Assembly: GCA_034440635.1 (NCBI GenBank)
Contig: JAOTON010000774.1
Coordinates: forward strand, 44,496 to 108,495
Source of the DNA: Lepas anatifera
Taxonomy: Eukaryota > Arthropoda > Thecostraca > Lepadidae
Direction of reading: 5' to 3'
DNA length: 64,000 nt
Of this stretch, positions 12,145 through 22,784 are shown piece by piece. The first letter of the stretch is position 1, and the number at the start of each line of letters is the position of its first letter. The notes under the pieces were generated by a model. The model did not search any database, was not told where the DNA came from, and saw only the letters and a program-made list of their open reading frames with translations. Both the position numbers and the translations under genes were made by a program.

Positions 12145-13161
12145 ACTTTTGAAGATGTGCATTCACATGTAGTTAAGATCAAATAAACACGCGGTTTACT
12201 TTACTTTCCTATAGACACGCGAAAAAGCCTTCCGAACAAATAAATCGCGGAGTGGGGAGTGATAAATCGCGGACAATAAACCAGACATTAAGCGTGATTT
12301 CATGTTTATATCATGCTATCAACGCCTGCATTAAATTATTATTGTAGTTGATCTAAAATGGGCAATGAGTCACAGTTTTCAATGCACGCTCAATGTATGC
12401 ACTTTTCAATGTACTCCAGACGTGGTGGCAGAGGAGGTTGACTGGACTGATAAACTGGAAAAAGGCGAATGAAAATTAAATAGAAAGGAAGAGACCAAAT
12501 GGGCTGCCAACTAAAACACTCCATCTGGATGTTGTGAATAAAATGGGAAATTGTTCCATCTACACAAACTGATAAAACATGGAACAATGTACGTGAGTTG
12601 TGATATCAAACTTAAAATGACCGCCCTTGCCCTAAGTCCTTGGCAGGTAGCCGTGCAGACTATTATGAATAATGTCATCATAAATTATATCAAATCATCC
12701 TCAGTACAAACCTTTTATGACAATCCATTTGCTTCCACTGACGTCCCCCCCAAGGACGTTTAGTTTTCGACATTTGTATTATTTAATAAACGTAATGCCT
12801 CACCTTTCTCTTCGATGCTTGCTTAAAAAGAATGCCTCCAAAGTCTTTTGCCGCTTCATCTTTACTGAACGTAGGGGAAGGATGTGACCTATAAAGAAAA
12901 AATGGATTCGTGATATGTAGGACATCTCAAAACACCAGACACTCGTTACTCCTTCTTGTCTCTGTCAGGTAGCTGTGGAAATATGGGAACGGTTAAGTAG
13001 GTGCAGGGAAGCAAGATAATATTAGCTAAAATTAAAATGCATCCATCAATAGGTATTATGTAGGTACATCTTGTTTGTAAATGCATCTTCGATTTATTGT
13101 AAAATATGACCATATTAACCGTAAATTTTGACCTTCTGCAGCATTAACAAGGAATCCAAAA

Positions 13162-13217
13162 GTTACCCCGGCCGCGCCGGGGTAACTTGAAAGTTACCCC
13201 GGCCATGGCCGGGGTGG
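13162..13217. repeat. Two adjacent GC-rich palindromes
   Basis: GTTACCCCGGC and its reverse complement flank CGC at 13162-13186. The perfect palindrome CCCCGGCCATGGCCGGGG follows at 13197-13214. The same TTACCCCGGCC motif appears at 11315-11327, at the other border of the insertion. Confidence 0.85.
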
Positions 13218-13589
13218 CCGGGGCATATTCTCCACCCATGGCCATGGTTCCAACCTCTCAGGTCGTTTCTTTGCTATGGTCCCAAAGTTAATACCCGATT
13301 CTTGTAGCCAGTGCGTAACCCGGGTGCATAGAGCTGAGGATGAGCTTTGTCTACCGCCTGTGAAAAGTTCTGTCAATGAGTTATCAAAGATCCACTTGTA
13401 TGTAGGATCGGCTGGGTAATGGAGGATTCTACATGCATATGTGAGAGCGAGTCGACTTCGTCTCAATTCAAGCGGGGGCTCGTTGGCCTCCACTAAAAGG
13501 CTCGCTCTTCGTGATGTCCGGAAGGCGCCTGTTGCGATACGAACACATGCGTGGTGGACAGCATCTAGGGGTTGTTTCGTGCTCGTCAA
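13194..13589 (-). pseudogene. Jockey-like retrotransposon, segment between RT and RNase H
   Basis: The minus-strand frame has LDAVHHACVRIATGAFRTS and VEANEPPLELRRSRLALTYA, the conserved signature of Jockey-clade ORF2 downstream of the reverse transcriptase palm. The upstream RT is missing because the foldback element at 13590 begins where the frame is cut. The downstream end breaks in the GC palindromes, and the RNase H part resumes at 11276. Confidence 0.85.
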
Positions 13590-13689
13590 TTAGCATGCAG
13601 GCATTTACTTGTCAGATGTATTTGCAGCGCAATACAAATAAACGTTATTCCACAAAAGATCTGAAATTAAATTGTTCAGCACCCTAGAC

Positions 13690-13940
13690 TCTAAATCCCG
13701 ACAACACAGGAATGCCTTCCGGAGGCGAACCTTTCTCTGGCAACATTCGTTGAAGAACGTCGTTGTGGCAGGTGCTTCTCCCTATTCTACTGCCAACTAT
13801 TTAAGAGCTCTGATACTGCTAGAAGAAGACCCTGCTGAATAAGTTTACCCTTTGGATGGCTCACGAAATCTTCCACCAGCTTTACACCACGTTCTGTGGG
13901 ACCATTCACGACAGTAAGTTCTAGAATACCTTGAAACAGG
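13690..13940 (-). pseudogene. Degenerate copy of the PTERG...LVEDFVSHPKGK frame
   Basis: Read on the minus strand this arm encodes ELTVVNGPTERGVKLVEDF followed by VSHPKGK, but has an in-frame stop after about 50 codons and a frameshift near PEGIPVLSGF. It is the inverted paralogue of 15235-15483. Confidence 0.6.
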
Positions 13941-14564
13941 GGAAGCTATACCAGTAACCAGCTTCTCAACGGAGCCATTTCATGTCAGAATCTTTCAGAT
14001 TCAGGCGCTCGAATACCATCCAGCTTTCAGGGATGAGAAATTGGGAGAGGCTTGGTATCGAGCCGAGCTCTTCATAACCTCTGTCGGAAACTTTAGCCTA
14101 CCTAACTGAAAGGTGGATGGTTTTGCTGTTTAGGTCAGGCACTGTGTCACTGCCTTTTTAGCTCCAGCATTATGATTCTTATTTGCGAGGCAGATTATAA
14201 CTTTCTGTTCATAAATAACAGTTGCGTGTGCACATTGAATTCAGCGCCTCTACACAATACCGGAGTATTTTTATTGGAAGAACTATCAGGGAACGTTCCT
14301 GAATCATCAGGCCCGGCTAGTGCTTTGGCTCTGGAAGACATGCCAGCTCTGCTTTCCTTGAAAAGATAATCACGAATTGCGCAAGGTGGTTTACGTGTGG
14401 CTGTCAGGAGAGGTTGCCTCCAACAAATGGCTGTTTAGAAGACCCGGAGCCCACCAGCGAGCCATATTCCTGGAATATAGGACATTTATGGCACAAAGTG
14501 CGTGCTATTACTGAGTCAGATTCCGTTCATCATTCCAGAAGATGCTTAAAGACTGAATATTATG

Positions 14565-14762
14565 ATTTTTGGAGTTGAACAACGCATCAACTGCTCAGGT
14601 CATATGGCATCAGAGGCGAGAGGGAAATAATTAGCTTGGGCGAGAGCGGGGCGCCAGATTCTGCCTCTGGGTGGGCTCGAGCCCACGACACCCAGCACAT
14701 TCAGAATGCCATTGGCCGAGCCGAGCGCTAGCGCTACCCGACTGAGCCACTCAGACCCTGAA
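14565..14762 (-). mobile_element. tRNA-derived SINE
   Basis: Read on the minus strand, the head has GTCTGAGTGGCTCAGTCGGG (A-box region) and GGGCTCGAGCCCA (B-box). The body ends with a diverged form of the CATATGACCTGGCAGTTG tail seen at 56171-56260. Confidence 0.7.
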
Positions 14763-15234
14763 AGTGTTAGCGGCTTTCCTTGTAAGTGGTTCTTAATTAT
14801 GTATTTGGGTTCCTCCGTCGCGAATAGTCAGCTTTAGAGCCTTCTATGAGCCTCAAAGCTATCCATGAAATGCAGTTTAGTGCTTTCATTAAGTTAATAT
14901 AGAAATCGCCCTGAATGTGCTGCAGTCCATTCGCCGTCAGCTGTAGTATCTGTGCACAGAAAGTTATATTCTGTCCCGCTGTTGATAACCTCTATCTTGG
15001 AGGTAAGAAGCCAGTCTCACAACAATTAGCCAAAACAGCAAGCAATTCACATTTGACTAGGGCAAGCTTAGGATAAGATTCCAACAGAGGCTATGAGGAG
15101 CTCGGTGAATGCTCGGTACTAATCCTCAGCCAGCTTGTCACTCCTGACAGCTGGCTGGTATTCGATTGCCTGAATCTGAAATATTCTGACCAGAAATGGC
15201 TCCGTTAAGAAGCTGGTGACTGCTATAACTTTTC

Positions 15235-15483
15235 ATGTTTCAAGGTATTCCAGAACTTAATGTGGTGAACGATCCCACAGAACGTGGTGCGAAGCTGGTG
15301 GAAGATTTCGTGAGTCATCCAAAGGGTAAAAATACGAAGCAGGGTCCTCTCCTAGCAGTATCAGAGCACTTAAATAGTTCGCAAGAGAATAGGGAGAAGC
15401 ACCTGCCACAACGACGTTCTCCAACGAATGTTACCAGAGAAAGGTTCGCCTCCGGAAGGCATTCCTGTGCTGTCAGGATTTAG
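15235..15483 (+). pseudogene. Unassigned frame with VVNDPTERG motif, in foldback arm
   Basis: An 82-codon frame reads GIPELNVVNDPTERGAKLV and then EDFVSHPKGK. A similar VVND-ERG...DF motif is found, to my knowledge, in uncharacterised arthropod proteins, some apparently linked to mobile elements, but I cannot name a function. The frame is presumably the C-terminal remnant of a longer protein. Its partner in the left arm (13690-13940) has an in-frame stop. Confidence 0.45.
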
Positions 15484-15589
15484 AATACTAGGGTGCTGTA
15501 CCATTTAATTTCAGGTCTTTTGTGGAATAACATGTATTTGTATTGCGCTGCAAATACATCTGACAAGTAAATGCCTGCATGCTAAATCA

Positions 15590-15875
15590 CATCTACCGCT
15601 CTTATACGCACGCACATGCCACGCTGTCTTTACTGGTAGGTTATGCACCCTTTCATCCCAATTTAACAAGGAGAGACTGCAACGCCGGGCGGCCAATCGC
15701 GCCTAAAACATGACATATTTAACCGTTTTGAGGCGATCTTTCCCGTTGTTGTAGATGCTTGGGATGTGGCTCATTGAAATCAGAGTTGAATATATAATGG
15801 GAAAAAGTGGGTTCGAGTCTGAAAAGTAAAAAATATTTTTTAACGACCCTAGTGCTACACAGCAGCTGTGCAGCA
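15590..15875 (-). repeat. Right arm of 285 bp inverted repeat
   Basis: This is the inverted copy of 9886-10170, ending in CCCTAGTGCTACACAGCAGC. Together the two arms enclose a 5.4 kb block with the Jockey fragments and the foldback element. Confidence 0.85.
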
Positions 15876-16516
15876 CCTCCCCACCCCGCAGCAATGTTAC
15901 ATAGCAGCTGTGCAGCGCTTTCCGGTTCCGCAGCTGACTAGCGGCCCAGCAGTGCTACACAGCAGCTGCATCGGCAACAAGCTCAATACCCCTCTATTTT
16001 CGCAGTTGCGGAGCAGCAGCAGTAGCAGCAGCAGTACAAGTTCAGCCTACGAGCAGCTCTGTAGCGCTCAACAGAGGTGTAGCAGCACGACATTGCTCGC
16101 AGCGAATATCAGTTCAGTAGCAGAACAGACCCGAAACGTTCGGCAGCCAGGGGCGGACGCAGACTCGAGGGCCAACCCCATGTCTGCCTCTCCTCCTGGG
16201 GGGGAGCGAATATTTTTTGCTCGATAGACCTAGTGTAAACACCTTTTTAAAAAAATTCTCCGGCCTTTGGGGGACCAAAAGATAGTTTGGACCCCCTCCA
16301 GCGCTTTGGGGGGCCATGGCCGGAATGCCCACGCCCCCGGCGTCCGCCAATGTCGGCAGCTGTGTGGACGACATCAGGGAGCTCCGATGCAGCTACATTG
16401 CTACACAGTTTCTCACCACTGCTGCACAGCTGGTTCTCCCGAAGCTGCCTCTACTGGCACCAGCTGAGCTTCTACTGCTACATCACTGCAGAGGTTTGTA
16501 TTGCTAGAGCTGCACT
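15876..16516. other. Non-coding stretch with AGC-rich tracts
   Basis: CAGCAGCTG-type repeats and an AGC trinucleotide tract lie at 16010-16035. GGGGCGGACGCAG at 16149 resembles the ends of short hAT-like elements found elsewhere in the window. No gene. Confidence 0.4.
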
Positions 16517-16947
16517 GCTGGTGTTTGTGCTGCCCCAGTTCAAAGTCAGCCGGCGCTGTAGCTACGCCTCTGCTGATCTGGTGTCTGTTTGTGGTGCCCC
16601 AGTTCAGAGTCAGCCGGCGCTGTAGCTACGCCTCTGCTGATCTGGTGTCTGTTTGTGGTGCCTCAGTTCAGAGTCAGCCGGCGCTGTAGCTACGCCTCTG
16701 CTGATCTGGTGTCTGTTTGTGGTGCCTCAGTTCAGAGTCAGCCGGCGCTGTAGCTACACCTCTGCTGATCTGGTGTCTGTTTGTGGTGCCTCAGTTCAGA
16801 GTCAGCCGGCGCTGTAGCTACACCTCTGCTGATCTGGTGTCTATTTGTGGTGCCCCAGTTCAGGGTCAGCCGGCGCTGTAGCTACACCTCTGCTGATCTG
16901 GTGTCTGTTTGTGCTGCCCCAGTTCAGAGTCAGCCGGCACTGCAGCG
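16517..16947. repeat. 64 bp minisatellite, about 6.5 copies
   Basis: Units starting GTGTCTGTTTGTGGTGCC occur at 16581, 16645, 16709, 16773, 16837 (slightly changed) and 16901, an exact 64 base period, with a diverged first unit at 16517. Copies differ by few substitutions, so amplification is recent. Confidence 0.95.
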
Positions 16948-17691
16948 GCGCGGTTGCAGAGTCGACCGGTGCCAGGGCCAGCGTCTACATTTGGCCAGCT
17001 GCCGGCACATCCCGTTAGCTCTGGAGCCGGGGTCTGGCAGGCCTGGGCCACCACTCCTACACATAAACTACGCAAACGGGCGGTGCGAGGCGAAGCACCC
17101 GGCCCGCACCAGGGAGTGGCTCTCCTCTCAATGGCTTGGTATACACCCTCCACCCGTCAAATCACGCGAAATGAGCACCCATGACAGCGCAGCGACGTGA
17201 AACAATGCGCGCCCAACTGGTACCTCAGCTAACAGGTGGTCCGTCTGCTCGACAACTGACGTACCGCAACCGAGGCAACATCACCAAGCAAAGGAGCAAA
17301 AGCCATCAGATGATTGGTCCGCAGCAATGCTGAAATAGAAAACCGTATGAGAAAATAGGCCAGGCGTTATAAATAAACCAAAACAGAAAACAACAATGAC
17401 TCCTGAAGCCAAACAAGAGCCAGTACCAACAACATAGGTAGGGTTCGTGGGAAAAGCTGGTGTGTATAGGCAGGTTCAGAAATTTCAAACAGGGCTCCAT
17501 GAGCTATGGGGGCGATATTTCAATCAGACAAGTGCCCATTTATTAACCCTCGCCCCGGTGCGGGGTGTTTAAACACTCCCTAGAGTTTTTCCGGCGGCAC
17601 GAAAAAACAGCTTGCAACTAACAAAATCCTTCGAGCTTTTACGCCAATATCTTGACAAAGACTGACACTATTGCTTTCGTTTAATAAATAC

Positions 17692-17693
<2 letters not shown>
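16948..17693. other. Non-coding stretch
   Basis: GC-rich to about 17170, then AT-rich. No gene, transposon end or repeat recognised. Confidence 0.4.
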
Positions 17694-17750
<57 letters not shown>

Positions 17751-17759
17751 GCTATCTAT

Positions 17760-17819
<60 letters not shown>

Positions 17820-17823
17820 TTAT
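17694..17823. repeat. (CTAT)n microsatellite
   Basis: About 32 tetranucleotide units with three interruptions (GCTATC at ~17750, and TTTATC at ~17760 and ~17820). Confidence 0.97.
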
Positions 17824-17872
17824 GCTTTTTAGCCTGGAACAAATGTCGTTGTGGATTCTGCCAGAAGCGTGG

Positions 17873-19110
17873 CACCACCTTCGGCTCTGTGGCGGGCTTA
17901 GTCGCCACTGCAGTTCTAAGGTGAGTTCCGCCCTTTCCATTTCTGCTCTGTGGCAAACTCCGTCCTCTCCACTACGACTTTGCGGCGAGCTCCCTCACCA
18001 CTCCGGCTCTGCGGCGAGCTCCCTCACTACTCCGACTCTGCGGCGAGCTCCCTCACCACTCCGGCTCTGCGGCGAGCTCCCTCACCACTCCGGCTCTGCG
18101 GTGAGCTCCCTCTCCACTCCGTCTCTAGGGAGAGTTTCGGCTCCGTAGCAAGTTCTGTTTCATCCACTCCTACTCAGTGGCTAGTTCCGTTCTCTCCACC
18201 CCCTACTCAGTGGCGAGTTCCATGCTATTCACTCATGCTCAGTGGGGAATTCTGCCCTCTCTTCTCCCACTCCGTAGCCAGCTCTGAGCTCTCCACTCCT
18301 ACTCTGTGGTGAGCTCTGATCTCTCCACTCCTAATCTGTGGTGAGCTCTGATCTCTCCACTCCTACTCTGTGGTGAGCTCTGATCTCTACTCCTGCTCAG
18401 TGGCGAGTTCTGTTATCTCCACCCATACTCAGTGGTGAGCTCTGATCTCTCCACTCCCACTCCCGTGGTGAGGTCTGATCTCTCCACTCTCACTCCGTGA
18501 TGAGCTCTGATCTCTCCACTCCTTATCTATGGGGAGCTCAGTCACCATGCCAGCTCTATGGTGAGCTCCGTTCTCTCCAATCCAGCTCTGTGGTGAGCCC
18601 AGTCACCACGCCAGCTCTGTGGGGAGCTCAGTCACCACGCCAGCTCTGTCATGAGCCCAGTCACCACGCCATCTCTGTGGCGAGCTCAGTCACCACGCCA
18701 TCTCTGTGGTGAGCTCAGTCACCACGCCATCTCTGTGGTGAGCCCAGTCACCACGCCATCTCTGTGGTGAGCCCAGTCACCACGCCATCTATGTGGTGAG
18801 CCCAGTCACCACGCCAGCTCTGTGGGGAGCTCAGTCACCACCCCAGCTCTGTGGTGAGCTCAGTCACCACGCCAGCTCTGTGGGGAGCTCAGTCACCACG
18901 CCATCTCTGTGGCGAGCTCAGTCACCACGCCATCTCTGTGGTGAGCCCAGTCACCACGCCATCTCTGTGGTGAGCCCAGTCACCACGCCATCTCTGTGGT
19001 GAGCCCAGTCACCACGCCATCTATGTGGTGAGCCCAGTCACCACGCCAGCTCTGTGGGGAGCTCAGGCACCACGCCAGCTCTGTGGGGAGCTGGGTCCTC
19101 CCACCCTGAC
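17873..19110. repeat. 29 bp minisatellite array with 8-unit higher-order repeat
   Basis: About 42 units of 29 bases are present. The left part is a GCTCTGCGGCGAGCTCCCTC type and is more diverged towards 18500. The right part is a GTCACCACGCCATCTCTGTG type. In the right part the variant ATCTATGTGG recurs at 18787 and 19019, exactly 232 bases or eight units apart, and the variants between follow nearly the same order, so an eight-unit block was duplicated. Open frames here are by-products. Confidence 0.95.
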
Positions 19111-20905
19111 TCCGCGGTGAACGCGGCGCCGCCTGCTCTCTGTCCGAGCGTGCACTCCCGGCGGCGCGGCGCCGGATCGCGCCTGGATCTCGCGCCTGTA
19201 ACGGTCCCAACCGCGCTTTATTGCCTTTCTGCCATTGGCAGCGCGGCGGCTGGCCGGGCGGCGGCGATGCGATCTAGGTCAGTCGCCCTCCACTTGAGCA
19301 GCGCCAACGCCAGAGAATGGCGGCTGTAGTCGAGGGAGTAAACAACAATCATAGAACCTCCGGAACTGTCACCCTTTTTGACAGTGATGAAAAATAAACA
19401 CAGAAGTAAACAAACATTGTGGCATACATATTTTCTTCAATTACCCGGAATTATGAATGACATTCTTGTAATGAATACATATATGCGTTTGAATGGTTCT
19501 GCATAGGTACACAATGTTCTGTAATAAGGTGTTCTGCAATTAACTTGCAATCTACAGCAGGGATCCTCAATACCGTCACGAATCTGCTTTGTCCATACGA
19601 CAGCTAAGTCTGCTGTAGTAGCACGCACAGGATTCAGTCACCGATCCTTCCAGTTGGTAACGAAGAGAGAACTATTGCAATTGCTGACTCGCCTGTCTTT
19701 AGTCTAGCGAAAATACTCAGTCGCTTCAAAACACACGCAGGTGCAGCGGCTTTGGAGACTGTTGGCTGCAGTTGTTGGGTGGAGCAGGAGTGGGTCGGGC
19801 CGGCGCCGGTCGCCGGTGACGACGCCTCAGCTCCGGCGCCGAGGCGCAGCCGCCACGCCGCCGAATTTACGAGCGGCGCCCTCTTATTGCGGCGTGCAGA
19901 GAAGGCTGACCGTTAGGGTGCCGCCGCCCCGGCGAACGCGCCCACTGACAGCGCGCGGCCAGACGCCGCCGCCAGATCGGCGCAAATCTCCACCGAACTG
20001 TGATAAGCTGCTCCGGCGCCCCATTCAGGAGATCCATCGCGGCGTGTGGACTTCTCTGTTGTTTAAAACTGCTTTTTGCTAAATGGGTTTTCTTATAGCT
20101 TTACCATTCGGCGGTACTTCCAACATGGGACTAGTTAGCTACTTTTAACAACACGCAGAATTATACGCAGTCCAGGATTTCAGATCATGGAGAGAGCATG
20201 GTTGAGGGCGCCATCCAGACTATAGGAGGGGTGGGGAGCCACTTTTGGACGGATATCGTGGAGGCACCAATGCTCACATCCCGGTCCCGCTGGATCCGCC
20301 TATGAGCATGATTGCGTCAACATTCGCATGCTACTGCCTTTAAGGGCGCGCCTAAGCAGCCTCTTGCTGCTGGCTAATTGCTGACGTTAGTGAAAGGAGT
20401 GGCTTCATGGCAAAACAAAAGCTGGTCTGCAAAATTGCACTCCCAATCGAACACGCCTTCTTCATTGCCACAGTGGGGGGGGGAGGGCGGTATTTACCAC
20501 ATTTGTCATGGTGAAAGTCAGATATGGCCCTCCTTCTAGCCCCAAGTTAGGAGCAACCCACAAAAACTAAGCAAAGCCTCGTCTAGCTAGAAATCAAAGT
20601 TATTTGGGCAATATTGAGAACAGGTTTATGCTGAAGTCACTAATCTATCGCCTTGTGTCTATAGACACTCGCGGCGAAACTATTTGAAAGAACTTGCATT
20701 GCTCGACCAGTGACGCAACCTGTTTCAAATTCTAGCCAGAACAAAAGCCAGCACACTAAAAGTCACTGAAATCCATGACCATAATGCTATTGCTTTTGGG
20801 TGAAATCAATATCAAGTACCACTTGAGAACAGCCTTGGGGGTTCACATTTGACTCTCCCTCCGCGGCGTGAGGGTTACATCCGGCGGCTCTCCATCACCC
20901 GCAAT

Positions 20906-20910
<5 letters not shown>
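19111..20910. other. Non-coding stretch with CpG-rich patches
   Basis: CpG-rich at 19110-19330 and 19760-20045, otherwise ordinary. No open frame with a recognisable family. Confidence 0.4.

Positions 20911-20942
<32 letters not shown>
20911..20942. repeat. (TC)n microsatellite
   Basis: About 16 uninterrupted TC dinucleotides. Confidence 0.97.
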
Positions 20943-20944
<2 letters not shown>

Positions 20945-22737
20945 GTGAAACTCTCCGACGGGACACAACTTTGAACAGGATAGTAGCACATTCAACACAG
21001 TTTTACAGCGGACTGGACGCAGCACAGGAGAGTAACTGTAGGAGGGATCCTTATACCAGCCAGTCTCAAGAACTCACAGAGTCAGAGTGGTAAACAAGTC
21101 TCGACACCTGGCGCCATCGACGGCACACCTCAGAGGGGACACACGTCTGGACAGCTGGCACCCTGGATGGGGTAGGTTACAGTGGTGCACACGTCTGAAC
21201 AGCTACGCCCTGGGCGGCGACGTCCAGGGCACAGTCCAGAGCAGTCCACACGTCCGGGCAGCTGGCGCCCTCGATGGTGCCCGCGTGTTATGGATTAATG
21301 CCAGCGGGAGTCTAGCAGCGAATCAGCTTTTGACTCTTTTGAAAGCAACACACAACCTGGAATAACAAACCTATATCGACACCTAACCCTAAATGGATAC
21401 AAAATCGGGGAAGATAAAAATATTAACGATGGCTAAGGGATCGGAAAACGTCAGAAAAAGACGTAATCGTAGAAAAATATGTTTCTGTGATATCTTCACC
21501 CAATGATAAACAGAGAAAAGATGAAACCTATCCGACAAGTCATGTGTCGTATCATATATGCCCCCTGTTTTTAATCATTGAGTGAGGAGGCCATGAAAAA
21601 CATCTTTACTGATATAGACATGCCTCACATTCAAAGAGCTAGAACAAGAAAGAGATTCAAAACAAACATATCGCTCGTACATGAGAGCGTCTGTGCGACA
21701 ATGAGATGAATGGCTTACGGCTATCTGCGTAAAATGAGGGGGGATGGTTGTCCGATGATTTCTTACAGTATTAGATATCACTGATAACGATACCTACATT
21801 CAAGGAAACAAGATATAAATATTAAAGTTGTACAAAAGTAACGGAATCGCAAAATGAGGGGGCATAAGCGTCACCACCGGAGAAAAGTAAAGAGGCCAGC
21901 GAAACTTTAACCTGAGGCTGACAACAAACTTTCCACGTCCGGACCAAACAACTGTTCGAATTGGGACTCCTCGTTGCCTTCCGCAGCGGTTGGTTATAAA
22001 ACTGAAATTTGTTTCCATTTTGACTGGGTTCAGGAAATTTTTGGCCAAAAAGCGAGGGCCAGGACCCCCTGCCCCCTTTTTCGACGCTTATGAGGAACCA
22101 TGCATAAATCAATGGGAACGTAGCTCGTTCATGTGCCTAAACACTGGACCCAAAAAATAATCTGCTCTCTGGCCTCAGCAGTTGGTACCTTGTTACCTCC
22201 CCTCCCCTCCAAACTCGAAAAATACCTAATATTCAGAGTGGATGAACCATACTAATGCAGAAGGATTTCTACATCTTGGGTTGAAGCCTCAGGTGGGAAA
22301 ATAATAAAGGCAGTCCACGGCTTGAAAGTGATGACACCAGATACTTAGATGTGGCCGCTCAAATCGTGTTTTCTGGTTAGTCTCCCCTCTAAATTTGGAC
22401 AAGATAAGAATAGTACTAATGCAAGCGCATCACCAGAGCTACGGTAAATCCTAGCAATTGTTTAACGCGTCTCGCTTACATAGAGAGGGTGCGTGGCTTC
22501 ACTACCTCGCCTCCTCCGGACTCGCCTGCGGATGAGCCGGCACGCCTGGTGGCGTGACTTCAGAGGGAATCACCGGCGCCGAACGCGGCGTCTTTGTTGA
22601 GCCGTCATGCGGCCGTCTTTTCGGCGGGTGAGACTAATCGGCCGGGACCGTGCGGCCAGTCGCACCCGCGCCCCGCCCAGGCGGAGCACAGCTCGGCACT
22701 CCCCATCAATCTGGCGGGCGCTGAACAACTTACCATT
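20943..22737. other. Non-coding stretch
   Basis: A degenerate tandem of ACACGTCTGAACAGCTGG-type units appears near 21138, 21189 and 21247 (uneven spacing). The segment 22490-22720 is CpG-rich. No gene recognised. Confidence 0.4.
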
Positions 22738-22784
22738 TGACATTATGCCAACTTCATCGGGTAGGCATAATGTCATACCCGATG
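22738..22784. repeat. Interleaved inverted repeats with pseudoknot topology
   Basis: Arm A TGACATTATGCC (22738-22749) pairs with 22764-22775. Arm B CATCGGGTA (22755-22763), inside A's loop, pairs with TACCCGATG (22776-22784) outside it. All pairs are perfect. If transcribed, the A-B-A'-B' order would allow an H-type pseudoknot. Confidence 0.9.

Larger units (their letters stand above)
11286..13160. other. Insertion-filled stretch between two Jockey fragments
   Basis: This ~1.9 kb separates the RNase H end of the retroelement from its upstream segment. It contains a short CAGTGGCGGATCCAG-ended element (11344-11600) and a SINE tail (12088-12144). Both borders carry TTACCCCGGCC and an inverted CATGGGTGGAGAAT motif. 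No gene is seen. Confidence 0.5.
13590..15588. mobile_element. Foldback element with ~470-500 bp inverted arms
   Basis: The left arm begins TTAGCATGCAGGCATTTAC at 13591 and runs to about 14060. The right arm ends with the reverse complement near 15587 and begins near 15090. Both arms carry a diverged copy of the same open frame. The ~1 kb between arms holds a SINE (14565-14762) and otherwise unassigned sequence. Confidence 0.75.

Noticed and set aside
17822..19002. Several frames with repeated LCGELPHHSG-type or VTTPSLW-type words
   Set aside because: Translations of the 29 bp minisatellite; the frame changes with each unit because 29 is not a multiple of three.
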